A DNA stretch of 64,000 nucleotides. It comes from Clostridium sp. (GTDB taxonomy: Bacteria; Bacillota; Clostridia; Clostridiales; Clostridiaceae). Made by a program: the position numbers and the translations under genes. Within the stretch, counting starts at the first letter, position 1. Each line of letters begins with the position of its first letter. Shown in pieces: positions 57,405-64,000 of the stretch. Under the pieces are notes generated by a model that saw only the letters and a program-made list of their open reading frames with translations, did not search any database and was not told the origin of the DNA. The DNA is taken from contig NZ_JAKVOI010000001.1 of NCBI RefSeq assembly GCF_022482905.1, positions 1,675,958-1,739,957 on the forward strand, given 5' to 3'.

Positions 57405-57431
57405 TTATCGCTTATCTTTATTTAAACTTTA
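57405..57431 (-). promoter_or_regulatory. sigma-D promoter of flagellin
   Basis: TAAAGTTT (57431-57424), 11 bases, AGCGATAA (57412-57405): a perfect -35 and near-perfect -10 of the sigma-28/sigma-D class. It predicts a leader of roughly 85-90 bases containing the CsrA hairpin. Confidence 0.9.
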
Positions 57432-57438
57432 CACTCTT

Positions 57439-57777
57439 TTATATTTTTTTGCTGAATATTTTTGCAGAACTCCCAATATTGCCATAGGCACTGCTGGCAG
57501 ACTTGTTCCTGGATATATTATTAAGTTTTTCTTTTATAGATGAAGCTTTTTCCTTCAGCAGTCTGCCTGCTTCACTTTCAACTTCCCTTATATTCAGTTT
57601 TTTATAAATTTCTCTGGCTTGATTCTTATCCTTGTTGGAAATTAGTTTCTCCAAAATACACTGCCTTGTTTTCATTTTATTCTGAAGAGAATCAAAATCA
57701 TCCTTTTTCAGGATCTCTATAATGTCCCTCGTGCAATTCTTATAATCCATTAATATGTTTTCAACAGTCCTTTTCAT
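57439..57777 (-). CDS. fliT: FliT-like flagellar chaperone
   Basis: A 112-aa helical protein (MKRTVENILMDYKNCTRDII, EILKKDDFDSLQNKMKTRQC) directly after fliD and before flagellin, where FliT-type chaperones of the filament cap are usually encoded. Sequence conservation is low in this family, so the call rests mainly on size, helical pattern and gene order. Confidence 0.65.
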   Translation of the reverse strand: MKRTVENILMDYKNCTRDIIEILKKDDFDSLQNKMKTRQCILEKLISNKDKNQAREIYKKLNIREVESEAGRLLKEKASSIKEKLNNISRNKSASSAYGNIGSSAKIFSKKI

Positions 57778-57831
57778 TGCATCACCTCTTAATTCAAGTG
57801 AAAATGTAAAGTTAATAATATAGCAATAACT

Positions 57832-59556
57832 CTAGCTCAAGTACATTGAAAGTGTTGACTGCTGTGCATTCAGCTGCTCCATGGCAGTTTCCAACTGCGT
57901 AAACTGATTGTAGTATTTTGTCTGGTCGTCATTCATTCTGTCCGTCAACGTATTTATAAGAAGCTGCTGCTGGTATATCTGATCCGGAAGAGTACCTGTT
58001 CCGCCGCCGCCTGATACACTGTAGTCATCCTGCAAATTGGCATACTTTGTAAGTGTACCGCTGTTCAGTGTAGTTCCTATTACCCCTACATTGTTATTTA
58101 TAATGTCACTTATCCTCTGGAATATTCCTGACTGGTTGAACTTGTCAGTAGGATCTGTACTATCTGACGTAGTCGTAAACAGCTTCAGTATTTCATCTTC
58201 ATGATTGTTAAGGAGATCCGTAAATTGCTGATCATCAGTTATACTGAGTTTTGCTCCTTCGCTGTAATCATCTGATGTATCAATTCCCAGGGAATTTGAA
58301 CCTATGCTTCCAAAATAAATTGTGGATACATTTTTGCCGCTGCTGTCTACTACAGGAGTATTGAAAGCACTTGTAAGATCATTCAAAAGCTGTTCCAGGT
58401 TGTCATCATTTCTAAGTATGCCTTCCTTGGCCTTGTCCTCCCAGTTGGTTATATCTGTGTCACTCATACTGTCTTTCTGGGCATCTGTAAGAGGAGCATA
58501 GTCATAATCTTTTTTTTCACTGAGTTTGTCCTGTATTTCTCCGACCAAGTTGTTGTACTTGTCGATGAAGTTTGTAATAAGGTCATGGACTTTTGAAGTA
58601 TCTTGCGTTACTGATATACTTGTTGGAGTATCCGAAGCACTTATTGTATCAAATTTTCCCCCAACATTATCTACAGATATATTTTCATCTGTAGAATTGA
58701 CATCTAAAATACTGTATGTCACTCCATTTACAGTGAAATTATTTGAACTCTGCTTGCTCACTATATAACTATTTGAATCTGGTTCTTTTATGGCAACTAG
58801 GGCATCGTTACCAGTTCCCGTTTTATCTGTTACTCCAAATTTACTTAAAATATTATTGCTGTCAGTAACAGAAATTGTAGACTTGCTTCCTGGATTTGAC
58901 GTCTGAATCGAAAACTGTCCTGTTAATTCATTAAATTTTGCAGTAACAGCTCCTCCTGTCTGATTTTTAATGGCATCTGCCAGATCCTGTATTGTAGATG
59001 ATTCAGTTGCATCAAATGTTACAGTTTTGCTCCCTGCAGTACCTCCATTATTATAATTCAAGTCAAGTGAAATTTTACCGCTGATCCCAAGATCACTTAA
59101 CTTAGTAGAACTTGTTACATCTTTTCCATCTGTCGTCTTTATGGTGTCTGTGCCTTCTATAGTTGCAGCCGATGCCAGCTGTTTTACAAGTATCTTATAA
59201 GTCCCTGCTGCAGCTGTTGATCCTGCCTTACCACTGACAGTGGTAGCATCGGAACTCGCTGCAGTCATATTGTTGTAGCTGCTTGATGACAGCATGTAAT
59301 TTGCACTGTTTGTTATGTCGAAATAAGTGCTCTGAAGGTCTTTTACGTCCTTTATTATACTCTGGTAGGCCTCCTGTCTCCACTGTATAAGCTGCTGCTG
59401 CTGCTTTACCTTGTCTATCCTTGCCTGGTCTGCCGTAAGCATCTTCTTTACCATTGCATCTATGTCAAGTCCCGTGTTGAGTCCTGTAATTCTGAGCATG
59501 TTTCCTCCGCCTGCGCCGGTTGATCCTACCGGCATACTGCTCGTACTGTCTGCCAT
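57832..59556 (-). CDS. fliD: flagellar filament cap protein FliD
   Basis: A 574-aa hook-associated protein 2 from ATG 59556 (MADSTSSMPV) with GGGAGG upstream. The N-domain (LRITGLNTGLDIDAMVKKML, then KQQQQLIQWRQEAYQSIIKD) and C-domain (INTLTDRMNDDQTKYYNQFT) are typical. The centre is beta-rich with repeated Ser/Thr stretches. FliD caps the filament tip and guides flagellin assembly. The gene is flanked upstream by copy 1 of the intergenic hairpin element. Confidence 0.93.
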   Translation of the reverse strand: MADSTSSMPVGSTGAGGGNMLRITGLNTGLDIDAMVKKMLTADQARIDKVKQQQQLIQWRQEAYQSIIKDVKDLQSTYFDITNSANYMLSSSSYNNMTAASSDATTVSGKAGSTAAAGTYKILVKQLASAATIEGTDTIKTTDGKDVTSSTKLSDLGISGKISLDLNYNNGGTAGSKTVTFDATESSTIQDLADAIKNQTGGAVTAKFNELTGQFSIQTSNPGSKSTISVTDSNNILSKFGVTDKTGTGNDALVAIKEPDSNSYIVSKQSSNNFTVNGVTYSILDVNSTDENISVDNVGGKFDTISASDTPTSISVTQDTSKVHDLITNFIDKYNNLVGEIQDKLSEKKDYDYAPLTDAQKDSMSDTDITNWEDKAKEGILRNDDNLEQLLNDLTSAFNTPVVDSSGKNVSTIYFGSIGSNSLGIDTSDDYSEGAKLSITDDQQFTDLLNNHEDEILKLFTTTSDSTDPTDKFNQSGIFQRISDIINNNVGVIGTTLNSGTLTKYANLQDDYSVSGGGGTGTLPDQIYQQQLLINTLTDRMNDDQTKYYNQFTQLETAMEQLNAQQSTLSMYLS

Positions 59557-59590
59557 GTTTATACCTCCCTTTTTAAGATCTGAAGTTAAG

Positions 59591-59684
59591 AGTTCAAAGT
59601 TCAAATATCAGATTTGGTGGATTTTCCATTTTCAATGGAAAATCTTCATTTTTTGTTCTTTGTTCTTTGAACTTTATTCTTTAC
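59591..59684 (+). repeat. flagellar intergenic hairpin element, copy 1
   Basis: Terminal inverted repeat AAAGTTCAAA (59596-59605) / TTTGAACTTT (59666-59675) around an inner perfect hairpin (GATTTTCCATT pairs AATGGAAAATC, 59620-59644). Lies between fliS and fliD. Confidence 0.85.
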
Positions 59685-59703
59685 AATAATTATCCTCTGT
59701 CCA

Positions 59704-60099
59704 CTATTTCATCGTCATACCCGTCCTGGACATCTTGTATGCCTGTTCCCAGGTGTCCTTTATATTTTCTATAAGTGGAATTACTTCATCCATTATCGCT
59801 GCATCCTTCTTTATATTCGCATCTGTAAGTCTTCTCACTATAAAATCATATACACTCATAAGTGATTGTCCCCATTTCCCCGCTTTTGAGACATCCAGGG
59901 TTGCCATGAGTTCATAGAAAATATTCTCCGCCTTGACTATATTTTCATGGGATTTTTTTACGTCCCTGTCAAGCAGGGCCTGTTTTCCTATCTTTGCAAA
60001 TTTCACCGCCCCGTCTACCAGCATCAGCAGGAGCTGATCCTTTGAGGCATAGTTCACACTGTTGGTCTTGTACATATTATAAGCATTAGCTGTGTACAA
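59704..60099 (-). CDS. fliS: flagellin chaperone FliS
   Basis: A 131-aa FliS. The start is TTG 60099, seven bases after AAGGTGG, giving MYTANAYNMYKTNSVNYASK as in the family. LLMLVDGAVKFAKIGKQAL and YDFIVRRLTDANIKKD are conserved. FliS binds flagellin in the cytoplasm before export and also takes part in the FliW/CsrA regulatory balance in Bacillus. Hairpin elements lie on both sides. Confidence 0.93.
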   Translation of the reverse strand: MYTANAYNMYKTNSVNYASKDQLLLMLVDGAVKFAKIGKQALLDRDVKKSHENIVKAENIFYELMATLDVSKAGKWGQSLMSVYDFIVRRLTDANIKKDAAIMDEVIPLIENIKDTWEQAYKMSRTGMTMK

Positions 60100-60130
60100 A
60101 TTAACACCACCTTTTTTAAAGATCAACGTT

Positions 60131-60211
60131 TAAAGATCAAATATCAGATTTGGTTGATTCTCAGTGTATACTGAGAATCTTCATTATCTATTCTTTGTTC
60201 TTTATTCTTTT
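60131..60211 (+). repeat. flagellar intergenic hairpin element, copy 2
   Basis: Inner hairpin GATTCTCAGT / ACTGAGAATC (60156-60179) is perfect, although its stem sequence differs from the other copies. Outer repeats AAAGATCAAATATCAG and TGTTCTTTATTCTTTT are degenerate. Lies between the 101-aa ORF and fliS. Confidence 0.8.
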
Positions 60212-60512
60212 ATTTTTTCACGTCCAGTATGTTTCCTCTGCCGTCATCCTTTGATACAGTCTGCCAGTCTTCCCTGAAGGCCTTAACTTCAACCTCCTCC
60301 ACCCTGCTGGCCTGAACCATTATTCTCTTCTTGTTCTTTCCCTGCTTGTATTTTTTGAGTTCTGTATCAAAACTCTTCTCACCGCTTTTACCTTTGTTTT
60401 TCTGATCATTGTTTATGAAAATTTCTCTTTTATTATGGACTTTACTGCTGCTTGTAGTTTCTTTTACTCTCTGCCTGACTTCAGGGTCTACTTTATTTAA
60501 CCGGAATTCCAT
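60210..60512 (-). CDS. hypothetical protein of the late flagellar operon
   Basis: A 100-aa, very basic, probably disordered protein from ATG 60512 (MEFRLNKVDPEVRQRVKETT) with GGGGTGG upstream. No family recognised. The C-terminus (VEVKAFREDWQTVSKDDGRG) is more ordered. It lies between flaG and fliS, in the place where clostridia carry small uncharacterised flagellar proteins. Confidence 0.55.
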   Translation of the reverse strand: MEFRLNKVDPEVRQRVKETTSSSKVHNKREIFINNDQKNKGKSGEKSFDTELKKYKQGKNKKRIMVQASRVEEVEVKAFREDWQTVSKDDGRGNILDVKK

Positions 60513-60539
60513 TACAACCACCCCGCTTTTTCAAAGTTT

Positions 60540-60632
60540 AAAGTTCAAATATTAAATATCAATTTTAGTGGATTTTTGGTATATATCGAAAATCTCCATT
60601 ATCTGTTCTTTGTTATTTGTTATTTGAACTTT
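60540..60632 (+). repeat. flagellar intergenic hairpin element, copy 3
   Basis: Perfect 12-bp terminal inverted repeat AAAGTTCAAATA (60540-60551) / TATTTGAACTTT (60621-60632). Inner stem at 60571-60594 keeps pairing with two G-U pairs. Lies between flaG and the 100-aa ORF. Confidence 0.85.
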
Positions 60633-60643
60633 ACTCTTTACAA

Positions 60644-61039
60644 TCACGCTTTTTCATCCATAAAAAATCCTGACAGTTCACAGAACTTTTCCACCATGTC
60701 AATCAACTTTTTGGGAGGTACTTCTTTTATGACCTCATTTGTGCTGTCATCCAACACCTGTACGACAATATCATTGAATTTGCCGTACACTTCAAATTTA
60801 AGATGGGTCTGTGTCTCCTCCATTATCTTGTTTGCCTGATCTGCTGCATCTTTCATGTTCTTGACGTCTACGCCTGTGCCATTTGCACTTTTGAATATCT
60901 GATTCTCAAGAGCCTGCAGCTGCTGGACAGTACCACTGCCGCCTGCTGCAGCTTTTACAGAATCAGAAGTTGTTTCAAATACATTCGCATCTAAATTTAA
61001 AGGCAGCTGTCCTCCTTGACTCATACCTGTAACTTCCAT
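60644..61039 (-). CDS. flaG: FlaG family protein
   Basis: A 131-aa FlaG protein from ATG 61039, seven bases after AGAGGTG. The N-terminal half is low-complexity; the C-terminal FlaG domain reads THLKFEVYGKFNDIVVQVLD, DSTNEVIKEVPPKKLIDMVE. FlaG affects filament length and is normally encoded near fliD and fliS. Between csrA and a small flagellar ORF. Confidence 0.9.
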   Translation of the reverse strand: MEVTGMSQGGQLPLNLDANVFETTSDSVKAAAGGSGTVQQLQALENQIFKSANGTGVDVKNMKDAADQANKIMEETQTHLKFEVYGKFNDIVVQVLDDSTNEVIKEVPPKKLIDMVEKFCELSGFFMDEKA

Positions 61040-61061
61040 GCCAAACACCTCTCTATTCAAT

Positions 61062-61277
61062 CTATTTTTTCAATTTCTTCAGCAAACTCATGTCTGAAGT
61101 TGCTGCATTTTTATTTTCCTTCTCAATCTCGTCATAAAGCTCTTTTCTGAGTATTGTAACATTTCTCGGTGCCGATATGGAGAGCTTTACCGTACCCTCC
61201 TCTATCTTTGAAACTGTTATCTCTATATCATCTCCGATAAGAAATGACTGTCCTTTCTTCCTGCTTATAACCAGCAA
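61062..61277 (-). CDS. csrA: carbon storage regulator CsrA
   Basis: A 71-aa CsrA that binds GGA motifs in mRNA hairpins and represses translation of flagellin. [20 protein letters not shown] and [16 protein letters not shown] are canonical. TTG start seven bases after AGGAGGG and just behind the fliW stop codon, so the two are coupled. In Bacillus FliW sequesters CsrA when flagellin is exported; the flagellin leader here has the matching hairpin. Confidence 0.97.
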   Translation of the reverse strand: MLVISRKKGQSFLIGDDIEITVSKIEEGTVKLSISAPRNVTILRKELYDEIEKENKNAATSDMSLLKKLKK

Positions 61278-61709
61278 TCATGCTCCCTCCTTGAAAAGTT
61301 GATACTTTATAGGATAGCTGCTGTTATCCAGTATTATTTGTTCCCCGACTTTCCTATTTATATTTATGACAATAGGAGCTTTAAGATTTGCCGTTATATT
61401 TTCAATTCTTGAATTCAGGGTCACCGTATTCAATACCAGTACATCTTTTTCATTTTTTATCATAAGCTTGGATATAATACTGTCCCCCAGTTTGAATTCA
61501 TAATCCTTTATTGCATTAAATGGAGACACCAGTACAATTCCTATATTGATATTCTCAATGGACTGGAGTATATAAAACAGATTGTTCTCCTCCGCCGGGA
61601 ATATTATGAACTTTTTCAGATTTTCAAAACCCGGAATGCCCTTTTCAAAAGTAATTACATCATTTTCTTCGTACTGCCTTGTTCCATGGTATTTTGTCCT
61701 TAATTCCAT
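61278..61709 (-). CDS. fliW: flagellar assembly factor FliW
   Basis: A 143-aa FliW from ATG 61709 ([20 protein letters not shown]) with GTGGTGGGG upstream. The signature [20 protein letters not shown] is present. FliW binds either flagellin or CsrA and so links flagellin export with its translation. The stop overlaps the ribosome-binding region of csrA. A 140-bp hairpin-element region separates it from the next gene upstream. Confidence 0.96.
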   Translation of the reverse strand: MELRTKYHGTRQYEENDVITFEKGIPGFENLKKFIIFPAEENNLFYILQSIENINIGIVLVSPFNAIKDYEFKLGDSIISKLMIKNEKDVLVLNTVTLNSRIENITANLKAPIVININRKVGEQIILDNSSYPIKYQLFKEGA

Positions 61710-61726
61710 TATCCCCACCACTTTAT

Positions 61727-61843
61727 CAAAGTTCAATTATCAAAGTTCAATTATCAGAGTTCAATTATCAATTTTAATGGATTTTCAGTCAAAACCTAAA
61801 ATCTTCATTAACTGATATTTAATATTTGAACTTTGTTCTTTAG
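61727..61843 (+). repeat. flagellar intergenic hairpin element, copy 4
   Basis: Starts with a triplicated 14-bp unit (CAAAGTTCAATTAT), then the inner stem GATTTTCAGT / ACCTAAAATC (61780-61803, two mismatches) and ATATTTGAACTTT (61822-61834). Nearly identical to copy 5; the two enclose the four-helix gene. Confidence 0.85.
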
Positions 61844-61850
61844 TTAATTC

Positions 61851-62213
61851 TTAATCTTGTCTTAACCTTTTTGCAGTTGTCTTAACTGTAGCACATAAAA
61901 TTTTATTAATTTCCCTGCAATCCATAATAATAAAATCAAACATTTTCCCATCAATATAACCAGTTTCTTTTAGAAGTTCGAGCCAATATTCCGTTTCTGA
62001 AGCTTCTTTTAAAGCAATATACATTTTAGATAAAAAATCTTTTTTACTCTGGGCAACTATACCTTCTTTAATATTTGCTCCTATACTCGTACCTGAACGG
62101 AGTAATTGCTTGGAAATAACATATTCTTTCTTATTTTCTTTAATATGTTTATACAGGTCAACTATTTTTATCGAAAACTCAAATGACTTCTTATAGACTA
62201 CATTTTCTTTCAA
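61851..62213 (-). CDS. four helix bundle protein (23S rRNA intervening-sequence type)
   Basis: A 120-aa protein of the S23/four-helix-bundle family: FSIKIVDLYKHIKENKKEYV, SKQLLRSGTSIGANIKEGIV and FLSKMYIALKEASETEYWLE. TTG start eight bases after AGGAGG. The family was found in intervening sequences of 23S rRNA and also includes Avd-like proteins; free-standing copies have no known job. It interrupts the usual flgL-fliW order and is bracketed by two nearly identical hairpin elements, suggesting that it came in with them. Confidence 0.85.
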   Translation of the reverse strand: MKENVVYKKSFEFSIKIVDLYKHIKENKKEYVISKQLLRSGTSIGANIKEGIVAQSKKDFLSKMYIALKEASETEYWLELLKETGYIDGKMFDFIIMDCREINKILCATVKTTAKRLRQD

Positions 62214-62286
62214 TCAATCAGCCTCCTAAACAATAATATCTAAAATTATTAACAAAATAATTATTGCTTAATCAGGCAATACCCTA

Positions 62287-62391
62287 TCAAAGTTCAATTA
62301 TCAGAGTTCAATTATCAATTTTAGTGGATTTTCGGTCAAAACCGAAAATCTTCATTAACTGATATTTAATATTTGAACTTTGTTCTTTAAT
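62287..62391 (+). repeat. flagellar intergenic hairpin element, copy 5
   Basis: AAAGTTCAATTATCA repeated twice, then the perfect inner stem GATTTTCGGT / ACCGAAAATC (62327-62350), and TTTGAACTTT (62372-62381). Its end overlaps the stop codon of flgL. Confidence 0.85.
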
Positions 62392-64000
62392 TAATGTAGT
62401 CCATAAGTGTAGGCTGCATCACCCTTGCACTTGTCTGAAGACATGCAGTGTATACCGTAGACATGGTATAGTATTCTATTGTCTTCTCGGTTATATCGAT
62501 GTCCTCGGTTTTTGAAAGTACCTCAGTCATGTTTATCTTCGTATCGTCATTCTGGTCTGACAGGCTTTCCATTCTGTTCGCTTTTGCACCTACTTCGGAT
62601 CTTACCTTGAGAAGCTGTTTTGAGGCCTTGTCTATGTCCGAGAGATCATCATTGGTAAGTGCTGCCGTTGCCGCATCTTCATCATCTTTCCAGCCTCCCG
62701 CTCCGTCTTCAATCTGTCCTGCCAGATGATGGACTATTCTGTTCAGAAGTGCCGCCGTGTTGTCATCGGAACCCGTTCCATACTGCAGTATGTCCGTTGC
62801 ACAGGCATTGTATTCCACTACAACTCCCTTTGACACTTCCATCTTTCTCTTTGAAGATATATTGTTCATTTCAACACTGGAAAATTGTTTGTTCTGCAGT
62901 GCTGACAGATCATCTATGGATGTATCGGTTATGCTTATATTGTCACTGCTGTTTACAGCCAGGAATTTTATGTTTCCATCATCTGTCTTTACAGCAGTTA
63001 CTTTGTCTTTGAGACTGCCTGACTGTATCTGGTCATTTATAGTTTTCACAAGGTCATCAACAGTATTTATTGTAGATTTTGCACCTTCTTCGGTAGGATC
63101 TGCCGGAATGGAAACACTTGAGGATATATCCTCGAGTGGTGCCTTCTGGTCAAGTGTGAAGGTTATTGTCTGTCCCTTCCAGGAGCTTAAATCCACACCG
63201 TCTGTCTGAACTGAAGGAATATCTGAAAGTGAACTGCCGTCAATTCCAAGATATTTTATAGATATATTCTCTGAATCCGACGATTCGGCTGCAAGATTTC
63301 TTCCTTCCAGGGCCGACAGACTCAATGTAGATGCACCTTCTATTTCAATATCAGTAGCAGAAGTCGGTATTCCAAATTTCAATTTACCACCATCTGCCGT
63401 AACCTCCAGCTTACCACTGAGATCAGTATTGCCACCTATTGCAGTATTCAAGGCGGCAGTAACTGCCTCTATAGTCGGAGGATCGGGAAGTGAACTGCAG
63501 TCTATGGAAACAGGAACTTCTTTTCCATCCACACTGAAATCTATATCTACTGTTCCCTGCCATTCATCCGCATTGAACGCCGCAGTCTTACCATTTAAAT
63601 TTTGTTTGAAAGAGACCATATCGGCATTTTTAATTGTAGTATCCTCTATTTTTATAGTACTGCTGCTGTCCTCTGAAGTAAATCTTATACCACCATCTTC
63701 AGTTCTGGATACGCTTATTTTATCTTTGAGGTTTGAATCAGCCTGGATCTCGGTATTCAGGTCATTTATTACATTATTTACATTGTCATAGCTTCCATCC
63801 AGCGTCACAGTTCCTGTTTTAATCTCTCCGGAAGAGCTGGTTATGCTGAAAGTTATATTGCCGCTCCATTCAGAAGCAATAAAGGGAGCAGTTGTTTCCA
63901 CCTGGGGAGATTCCACCGTGTAATCCTCTGTCATGACAGGTTTTGAAAGTCCCCTGGTGCCTGCAAAAATATAATCACCCTGAAAGCTTGTGTTCAAAAG
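62387..64000 (-). CDS. flgL: flagellar hook-associated protein FlgL (5' end cut by window edge)
   Basis: At least 537 codons; the frame runs open into the window edge, so the true start is outside. Begins with FQGDYIFAGTRG, the conserved FlgL segment, and ends with a flagellin-like C-domain (LRSEVGAKANRMESLSDQND, EKTIEYYTMSTVYTACLQTS). Between lie about 340 residues of repeated beta-rich modules of some 90-100 aa each, making it much longer than the usual 300 aa. FlgL joins hook and filament. Confidence 0.92.
   Translation of the reverse strand, partial: LLNTSFQGDYIFAGTRGLSKPVMTEDYTVESPQVETTAPFIASEWSGNITFSITSSSGEIKTGTVTLDGSYDNVNNVINDLNTEIQADSNLKDKISVSRTEDGGIRFTSEDSSSTIKIEDTTIKNADMVSFKQNLNGKTAAFNADEWQGTVDIDFSVDGKEVPVSIDCSSLPDPPTIEAVTAALNTAIGGNTDLSGKLEVTADGGKLKFGIPTSATDIEIEGASTLSLSALEGRNLAAESSDSENISIKYLGIDGSSLSDIPSVQTDGVDLSSWKGQTITFTLDQKAPLEDISSSVSIPADPTEEGAKSTINTVDDLVKTINDQIQSGSLKDKVTAVKTDDGNIKFLAVNSSDNISITDTSIDDLSALQNKQFSSVEMNNISSKRKMEVSKGVVVEYNACATDILQYGTGSDDNTAALLNRIVHHLAGQIEDGAGGWKDDEDAATAALTNDDLSDIDKASKQLLKVRSEVGAKANRMESLSDQNDDTKINMTEVLSKTEDIDITEKTIEYYTMSTVYTACLQTSARVMQPTLMDYIN

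Noticed and set aside
59591-62391. The five hairpin elements as Rho-independent terminators
   Set aside because: No U-tract follows the inner stem on the transcribed strand, and they lie within what looks like one late flagellar operon.

Overview
The window is from a low-GC, motile Firmicute, most likely a Clostridium (sensu stricto or a close anaerobic relative). The evidence is strongly A+T-rich DNA, AGGAGG-type ribosome binding sites, flagellar genes in the clostridial/Bacillus order with the FliW-CsrA pair, sigma-D-type (TAAA-N15-nnCGATA) promoters, and an anaerobic Etf / lactate-type dehydrogenase / acyl-CoA dehydrogenase operon. No rRNA, tRNA or CRISPR array was seen.

Layout. (1) 1-1.7 kb: end of a MoxR-DUF58 operon (minus strand). 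(2) 1.8-6.5 kb: plus-strand operon etfB-etfA-glcD/lctD-like-acd, with a promoter and a FadR/LldR-type operator, closed by a bidirectional terminator. (3) 6.5-12.9 kb: a chemoreceptor, a small tyrosine recombinase, UDP-glucose dehydrogenase, an unrecognised 413-aa protein and an Rpn-type nuclease/transposase. (4) 12.9-29.3 kb: an accessory zone full of broken genes. These are a DUF262 gene with an amber stop in its signature motif, a Phd-type antitoxin frameshifted in a (TA)n tract, several PD-(D/E)XK genes, a truncated group II intron, IS remnants, a frameshifted LAGLIDADG endonuclease, a membrane protein gene with two frameshifts and a decayed flagellin. It also holds an apparently intact flagellin-like gene behind a sigma-D-like promoter and a secreted PPC-domain protein. 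(5) 29.3-56 kb: a large minus-strand flagellin-glycosylation island. It has PseB/PseG/PseI-type enzymes, a second NeuB-like synthase beside a fused CMP-sugar synthetase/HAD phosphatase, an SpsF-like nucleotidyltransferase, an ATP-grasp ligase, UDP-galactopyranose mutase, several glycosyltransferases and methyltransferases, and a Maf (DUF115) glycosyltransferase. (6) 56-64 kb: flagellin (hag) and the late flagellar operon flgL-(four-helix protein)-fliW-csrA-flaG-orf-fliS-fliD-fliT.

How it works together. The Etf operon can pass electrons from a 2-hydroxyacid such as lactate through Etf to an acyl-CoA dehydrogenase. The island would make activated nonulosonic acids and accessory sugars, which Maf attaches to flagellin. 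FliS, FliW and CsrA control flagellin export and translation, and the flagellin mRNA leader carries a textbook CsrA hairpin. Five copies of a roughly 80-115 bp palindromic intergenic element, whose central hairpin covaries between copies, sit between the late flagellar genes. Two of them bracket a four-helix-bundle gene inserted between fliW and flgL. The PseC and PseH steps of the pseudaminate pathway are not in this window.
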